A model generated the notes under the pieces. The model did not search any database. It was not told where the DNA came from and saw only the letters and a list, made by a program, of their open reading frames with translations. Below, one piece after another: positions 58,874-64,000 of a stretch of DNA of 64,000 bases. The position numbers were made by a program, and so were the translations under genes. Origin of the DNA: Streptomyces resistomycificus (GTDB taxonomy: Bacteria; Actinomycetota; Actinomycetes; Streptomycetales; Streptomycetaceae); contig NZ_KQ948989.1 of the NCBI RefSeq assembly GCF_001514265.1, forward strand, positions 1,056,097 through 1,120,096, given 5' to 3'. Each line of letters begins with the position of its first letter. The stretch's first letter is position 1.

Positions 58874-58984
58874 GTGATGCAGCCTTTCTGTGGCCCTTGG
58901 CGACGGTGAGGATCGATTGCTCACTCGTGTACGACACCGACTGCCCACCTGGGCCGTTCGGAATCCTGCCGTCGCCGCGGGGCC

Positions 58985-61195
58985 TCAGCCGGGTTGCGGT
59001 ACCAGCCACACCGTCGCGAGGGGAGGCAGGGTCAGCCGCAGCGCCCCGTCCTCCGGTTTGACCGGGTCGGGCCGCGTCAGATCACTGCCGCCGTAGCACG
59101 CCGCGTCGGTGTTGAGGGCCTCCACCCAGGCCGGGACGTCGTCCGGGACTCCGAGGCGGTAGTCGTCGCGGACCACGGGGGAGAGGTTGGAGACCGCGAG
59201 CAACGGGCTGCCCTCGGCGTCGTATCTGAGGAACGCGAAGACGTTGTCCTCGGCCGCGTCACCGATCACCCACCGGAAGCCGGCCGGGTCGGTGTCGCGC
59301 TGCCACAGCGCGGGCGTGCGGCGGTAGACCGTGTTGAGATCGCGGACCAGGTCCCGCACCCCGCGGTGGTCGGGCTCCGCCCCGTAGGCGGGGTCGAGCA
59401 CCCACCAGTCGGGCCCGTGCGCCTCGGACCACTCCGAACCCTGCGCGAACTCCTGGCCCATGAAGAGGAGTTGCTTGCCGGGATGCGCCCACATGAACCC
59501 CAGGTAGGCGCGGTGGTTGGCGCGCTGCTGCCACCAGTCGCCCGGCATCTTCGACACCAGGGCCTGCTTGCCGTGGACCACCTCGTCGTGCGAGATCGGC
59601 AGCACGTAGTTCTCGCTGTACGCGTACACCATCGAGAAGGTCAACTCGTTGTGGTGGTACTTGCGGTGGACCGGTTCGTGACTGATGTAGCCGAGCGAGT
59701 CGTGCATCCAGCCCATGTTCCACTTCAGGCCGAAGCCGAGACCCCCGCTGTCGGTGGGCCGGGTCACGCCGTCCCAGGCGGTCGACTCCTCGGCGATGGT
59801 GACCACACCCGGCGCCCGCCGGTACACGGTCGCGTTCATCTCCTGCAGGAACGCCACCGCGTCGAGGTCCTCGCGGCCCCCGAACACGTTCGGCGACCAC
59901 TGGCCCGAGTCACGCGAGTAGTCGAGGTAGAGCATCGAGGCGACGGCGTCCACCCGCAGCCCGTCGATGTGGAACTCCTCGCACCAGTACACGGCGTTGG
60001 CGACCAGGAAGTTGCGCACCTCGACCCGGCCGAAGTCGAACTCGTACGTCCCCCAGTCCGGATGCTCCGCCCGCCGGTCGTCTCCCGGCTCGTACAGCGG
60101 GTCCCCGTCGAAGCGGGCCAGCGCCCAGTCGTCCTTCGGGAAGTGCGCCGGCACCCAGTCCATGATCACACCGATGCCGGCCCGGTGCAGGGCGTCGACC
60201 AGGTACTTGAAGTCGTCCGGCGTGCCGAGCCGTGCCATCGGCGCGTAGAAGCCGGTGACCTGGTAGCCCCAGGAACCGCTGAAGGGGTGCTGCGCGACCG
60301 GCATCAGCTCGACGTGGGTGAAGCCCAGGTCCCTGACATACGACGGCAGCTCCTCGGCGAGTTGCCGGTACGTCAGCCCCGGTCGCCAGGACGGCAGATG
60401 GACCTCGTACACCGAGAACGGCGCCACGTGCACCGGCACGTCACCGCGGTGGTCCATCCACTCCCGGTCGCCCCACTCGTACTGCGAGGAGGTGACGATC
60501 GACGCCGTGTCCGGCGGCACCTCGCAGCGACGCGCCATCGGGTCGGCCTTGAGGAACCGTCCGCCGTACCGGGAGGTGATCTCGAACTTGTAGCAGGCCC
60601 CCTCACCGATGCCCGGCAGGAACAGCTCCCACACGCCCGACGAGCCGAGCGACCGCATCGGGAAGGCCTGCCCGTCCCAGAAGGTGAACTCCCCGGCGAC
60701 CCGCACCCCCTGGGCGTTCGGCGCCCACACCGTGAAGCGGGTACCGGCCACGCCCTGGTGGGTCATCGGCTCGGCGCCGAGGGCCTTCCACAACTGCTCG
60801 TGCCTGCCCTCACGGATGAGGTGAAGGTCGGTCTCGCCGAGAGCGGGCAGGAAGCGGTACGGGTCGTGCACCTCCTGCTCCCCCTCCGCGTACGCCACCA
60901 CCAGCGTGTAGGCGGGGATCCTCTTCCGCGGCAGGACACCGGAGAAGAGCCCGTCGCCCTCCGAGGCCAGCGCTGTGCGCTTCCCGTCGATCACGACGCT
61001 CACGGAGCGGGCGAAGGGGCGCAGCGCCCGGAACACGATCCCGCCGGTCACCGGGTGGGCGCCCAGCAGGGCGTGCGGGTCGTGATGGGCGCCCGCCAGC
61101 AGACGCTCACGGTCGACCGGGTCGAGCGGAGGGGCCGTACGACTCCGGGAAGGTCCGGACGGCTCGGGCAGTGAAGGGTCGTCGCGCAGGGCCAC
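58985..61195 (-). CDS. glgB: 1,4-alpha-glucan branching enzyme
   Basis: 736 residues. N-terminal CBM48 region (RFTVWAPNAQGVRVAGEFTF), (beta/alpha)8 with nucleophile Asp in IDGLRVDAVASMLYLDYSR, acid Glu in IAEESTAWDGV, and Asp in LPISHDEVVHGK. Makes alpha-1,6 branches in glycogen-like alpha-glucan. GTG 61195 stands 1 bp behind the mak stop and its RBS is within mak, so the genes are coupled. Confidence 0.95.
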   Translation of the reverse strand: MALRDDPSLPEPSGPSRSRTAPPLDPVDRERLLAGAHHDPHALLGAHPVTGGIVFRALRPFARSVSVVIDGKRTALASEGDGLFSGVLPRKRIPAYTLVVAYAEGEQEVHDPYRFLPALGETDLHLIREGRHEQLWKALGAEPMTHQGVAGTRFTVWAPNAQGVRVAGEFTFWDGQAFPMRSLGSSGVWELFLPGIGEGACYKFEITSRYGGRFLKADPMARRCEVPPDTASIVTSSQYEWGDREWMDHRGDVPVHVAPFSVYEVHLPSWRPGLTYRQLAEELPSYVRDLGFTHVELMPVAQHPFSGSWGYQVTGFYAPMARLGTPDDFKYLVDALHRAGIGVIMDWVPAHFPKDDWALARFDGDPLYEPGDDRRAEHPDWGTYEFDFGRVEVRNFLVANAVYWCEEFHIDGLRVDAVASMLYLDYSRDSGQWSPNVFGGREDLDAVAFLQEMNATVYRRAPGVVTIAEESTAWDGVTRPTDSGGLGFGLKWNMGWMHDSLGYISHEPVHRKYHHNELTFSMVYAYSENYVLPISHDEVVHGKQALVSKMPGDWWQQRANHRAYLGFMWAHPGKQLLFMGQEFAQGSEWSEAHGPDWWVLDPAYGAEPDHRGVRDLVRDLNTVYRRTPALWQRDTDPAGFRWVIGDAAEDNVFAFLRYDAEGSPLLAVSNLSPVVRDDYRLGVPDDVPAWVEALNTDAACYGGSDLTRPDPVKPEDGALRLTLPPLATVWLVPQPG

Positions 61196-61198
61196 GGG

Positions 61199-62560
61199 TC
61201 AGTCTCCTCTCACGGCGAGACGTTCGATCGCCGCCATGGGTACAGGGAGCCAGTCCGGGCGGTGTCTGGCTTCGTACAGCACTTCGTACACGGCTCGGTC
61301 CGTCTCGTAGGCTCGGAGCAGACCGTGCTTCTTGCGTGGATCCCATCCGGCGCGGGAGGCGTACCCCGCGCAGAACGCCTCCCGGCAGCGGCGCGCCCAC
61401 TCCGGGCGCCAGGGGCGGCGTTGCCGGGCCGCGTAGTCGAAGGAGCGGAGCATGCCGGCGATGTCCCGCACCGGGGAGTGGGCACTGCGCCGCTCGGCGA
61501 GCGGTTTCGACGGTTCGCCCTCGAAGTCGATGACGAACCACTCCCGCCCCGCCCGCAGCACCTGACCCAGGTGCAGGTCGCCGTGGATGCGCTGGGCGGC
61601 CGGCCCGGCATCGCAGGTGGCGAGCGCACCGAAGGCGGCCCGCAGCCCCGGCACGAACGGCTTGAGCGCCGGCACGCAGTGCGCCGCGGAGTCCAGCCGC
61701 TCGGTCATCGCCTCCGCCGTACGGCCGCTCTCGCCGTGCGTACCGGCGGGGAACGCCGACGCCAGCGCGAGGTGCACCTCCGCCGTGGCCTGCCCCAGCT
61801 CGTGCGCCTGCGCGGTGAAGTCGTCACCGGTGGCGAGCGCGCGCAGCGCCAGTGTCCAGCCGTCCGACGCATCGCGCAGATACGGCTGGAGCACGCCCAG
61901 CGTCGCCTCCTGCGGATGCCCGGTACAGAACCAGGCCACCGGTGCGGGCACCCGGCGACATCCCTGTCCGGCCAGCGCACCCGGCACCTCCAGGTCCGGG
62001 TTGACGCCGGGCTGGATGCGCCGGAACAGCTTCAGGATGAACTCGTCGCCGTACACCAGCGAGGAGTTGGACTGTTCTGCCTCCAGCAGCCGCGGCGGCA
62101 GCCCCGCCGGCACCGACACCGAGGGGTCGCACTCGAAGCGCAGCGGACCGGCCGAGCCCGGATGCCGCAGCCGCTCCAGGAGCAGCTGCGCCGACCGGGG
62201 GTCGTGCAGCGCGTCGTACACCGTCATTCCCGCGAACGGCCCCTGTTCCGGCCGGCCGATGAGCGCCCGGCCCAGGCGCGGCGACAGGTGCTGCCGCACG
62301 CCCAGCAGCAGCTGGTAGCAGTCACCGGCCGGTGCGCCGCCGCCGGGAGCCGGCACCGGCGCGTGGGCGGCCTGCACCAGCAGGTGCAGACAGCCCGGGA
62401 ACAGCTCGGTCATCGACAGCAGGGTCAGGTCCGTGACCGGCCGGTCCTTGCCCGCGAACCAGCGCTGCCTGGGCAGCCAGTCGCGCAGCAGACCGTCGAG
62501 CGAGACCATCGGGTCGTCGACGTCCGTACGTCTGGGTCGGAGGAATGCGGTCTTCGGCAT
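61199..62560 (-). CDS. mak: Maltokinase (Mak/Pep2)
   Basis: 453 residues: WLPRQRWFAGKDRPVTDLTL is the maltokinase N-terminal signature. RIHGDLHLGQVLRAGREWFVI holds the catalytic Asp, and DFEGEPSKPLAERR the metal-binding Asp. Phosphorylates maltose to maltose-1-phosphate for GlgE. In order treS-mak-glgB. ATG at 62560 is preferred over GTG at 62584. Confidence 0.93.
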   Translation of the reverse strand: MPKTAFLRPRRTDVDDPMVSLDGLLRDWLPRQRWFAGKDRPVTDLTLLSMTELFPGCLHLLVQAAHAPVPAPGGGAPAGDCYQLLLGVRQHLSPRLGRALIGRPEQGPFAGMTVYDALHDPRSAQLLLERLRHPGSAGPLRFECDPSVSVPAGLPPRLLEAEQSNSSLVYGDEFILKLFRRIQPGVNPDLEVPGALAGQGCRRVPAPVAWFCTGHPQEATLGVLQPYLRDASDGWTLALRALATGDDFTAQAHELGQATAEVHLALASAFPAGTHGESGRTAEAMTERLDSAAHCVPALKPFVPGLRAAFGALATCDAGPAAQRIHGDLHLGQVLRAGREWFVIDFEGEPSKPLAERRSAHSPVRDIAGMLRSFDYAARQRRPWRPEWARRCREAFCAGYASRAGWDPRKKHGLLRAYETDRAVYEVLYEARHRPDWLPVPMAAIERLAVRGD

Positions 62561-62588
62561 GGTGACGCGTCCTTTCGTCGGCACACGC

Positions 62589-64000
<1,412 letters not shown>

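Overview
The window is high-GC actinobacterial DNA, most like a Streptomyces chromosome. Support comes from strongly GC-biased third codon positions, many GTG starts, a WhiB-like (Wbl) protein, a SigB/SigF-type sigma factor surrounded by RsbW-like ATPases, families common in Streptomyces (DUF5133, DUF6480, DUF4190, DUF1206) and the GlgE-pathway genes treS, mak and glgB. I saw no rRNA, tRNA, CRISPR array, transposase or phage gene. It reads as chromosome arm or accessory core with dense signalling content and some decayed genes.

Layout. 1-5.6 kb: a TPR protein running off the left edge behind an AT-rich palindrome, an AIM24 protein, a secreted serine hydrolase, two decayed carbohydrate-enzyme remnants (alpha-galactosidase/CBM tail and an internally deleted GH95 fucosidase), and an SGNH-hydrolase lipoprotein whose 3' end runs antisense into a large LuxR regulator (5.4-8.4 kb). 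8.6-12.1 kb: a tightly overlapping three-gene operon of receiver-thioredoxin-reductase-like flavoprotein, cyclic-nucleotide-binding histidine kinase and UBP-type zinc finger. 12.2-16.8 kb: VOC protein, universal stress protein, DUF4032 kinase-like protein, MBL hydrolase, a broken acyltransferase and AlkB. 16.9-25.1 kb: an autoregulated-looking TetR with an FAD dehydrogenase, DUF488, M1 peptidase, L,D-transpeptidase, an OmpR-type two-component pair and a Wbl protein. 25.3-30.7 kb: saccharopine-dehydrogenase-like protein with divergent TetR, LysR/LysE divergent pair, MFS exporter and a lone cNMP-binding protein.

30.9-55.3 kb is a stress-signalling island. It holds a SigB-type sigma factor, three free-standing RsbW-like ATPases, one STAS antagonist, a complete stressosome operon (RsbR-RsbS-RsbT, an RsbT-PP2C fusion, and a GAF-PP2C phosphatase, all joined by stop/start overlaps), an ANTAR-PAS-PP2C protein and a soluble poly-HAMP hybrid kinase with six 92-residue repeats and two receivers, one of them degenerate. 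DUF1206, PRC-barrel, DUF5133, FUSC, DUF4287 and NDH-2 proteins are interspersed. Several genes carry GNNT-N14-16-GGGT(A/C) motifs that resemble SigB-type promoters, suggesting the island is partly self-regulated.

55.4-64 kb is metabolic: a long-chain acyl-CoA synthetase, a small DUF6480 membrane protein, a YbdK-type glutamate-cysteine ligase homologue, and glgB, mak and treS (running off the right edge), which together convert trehalose to maltose, maltose to maltose-1-phosphate, and branch the alpha-glucan made from it.
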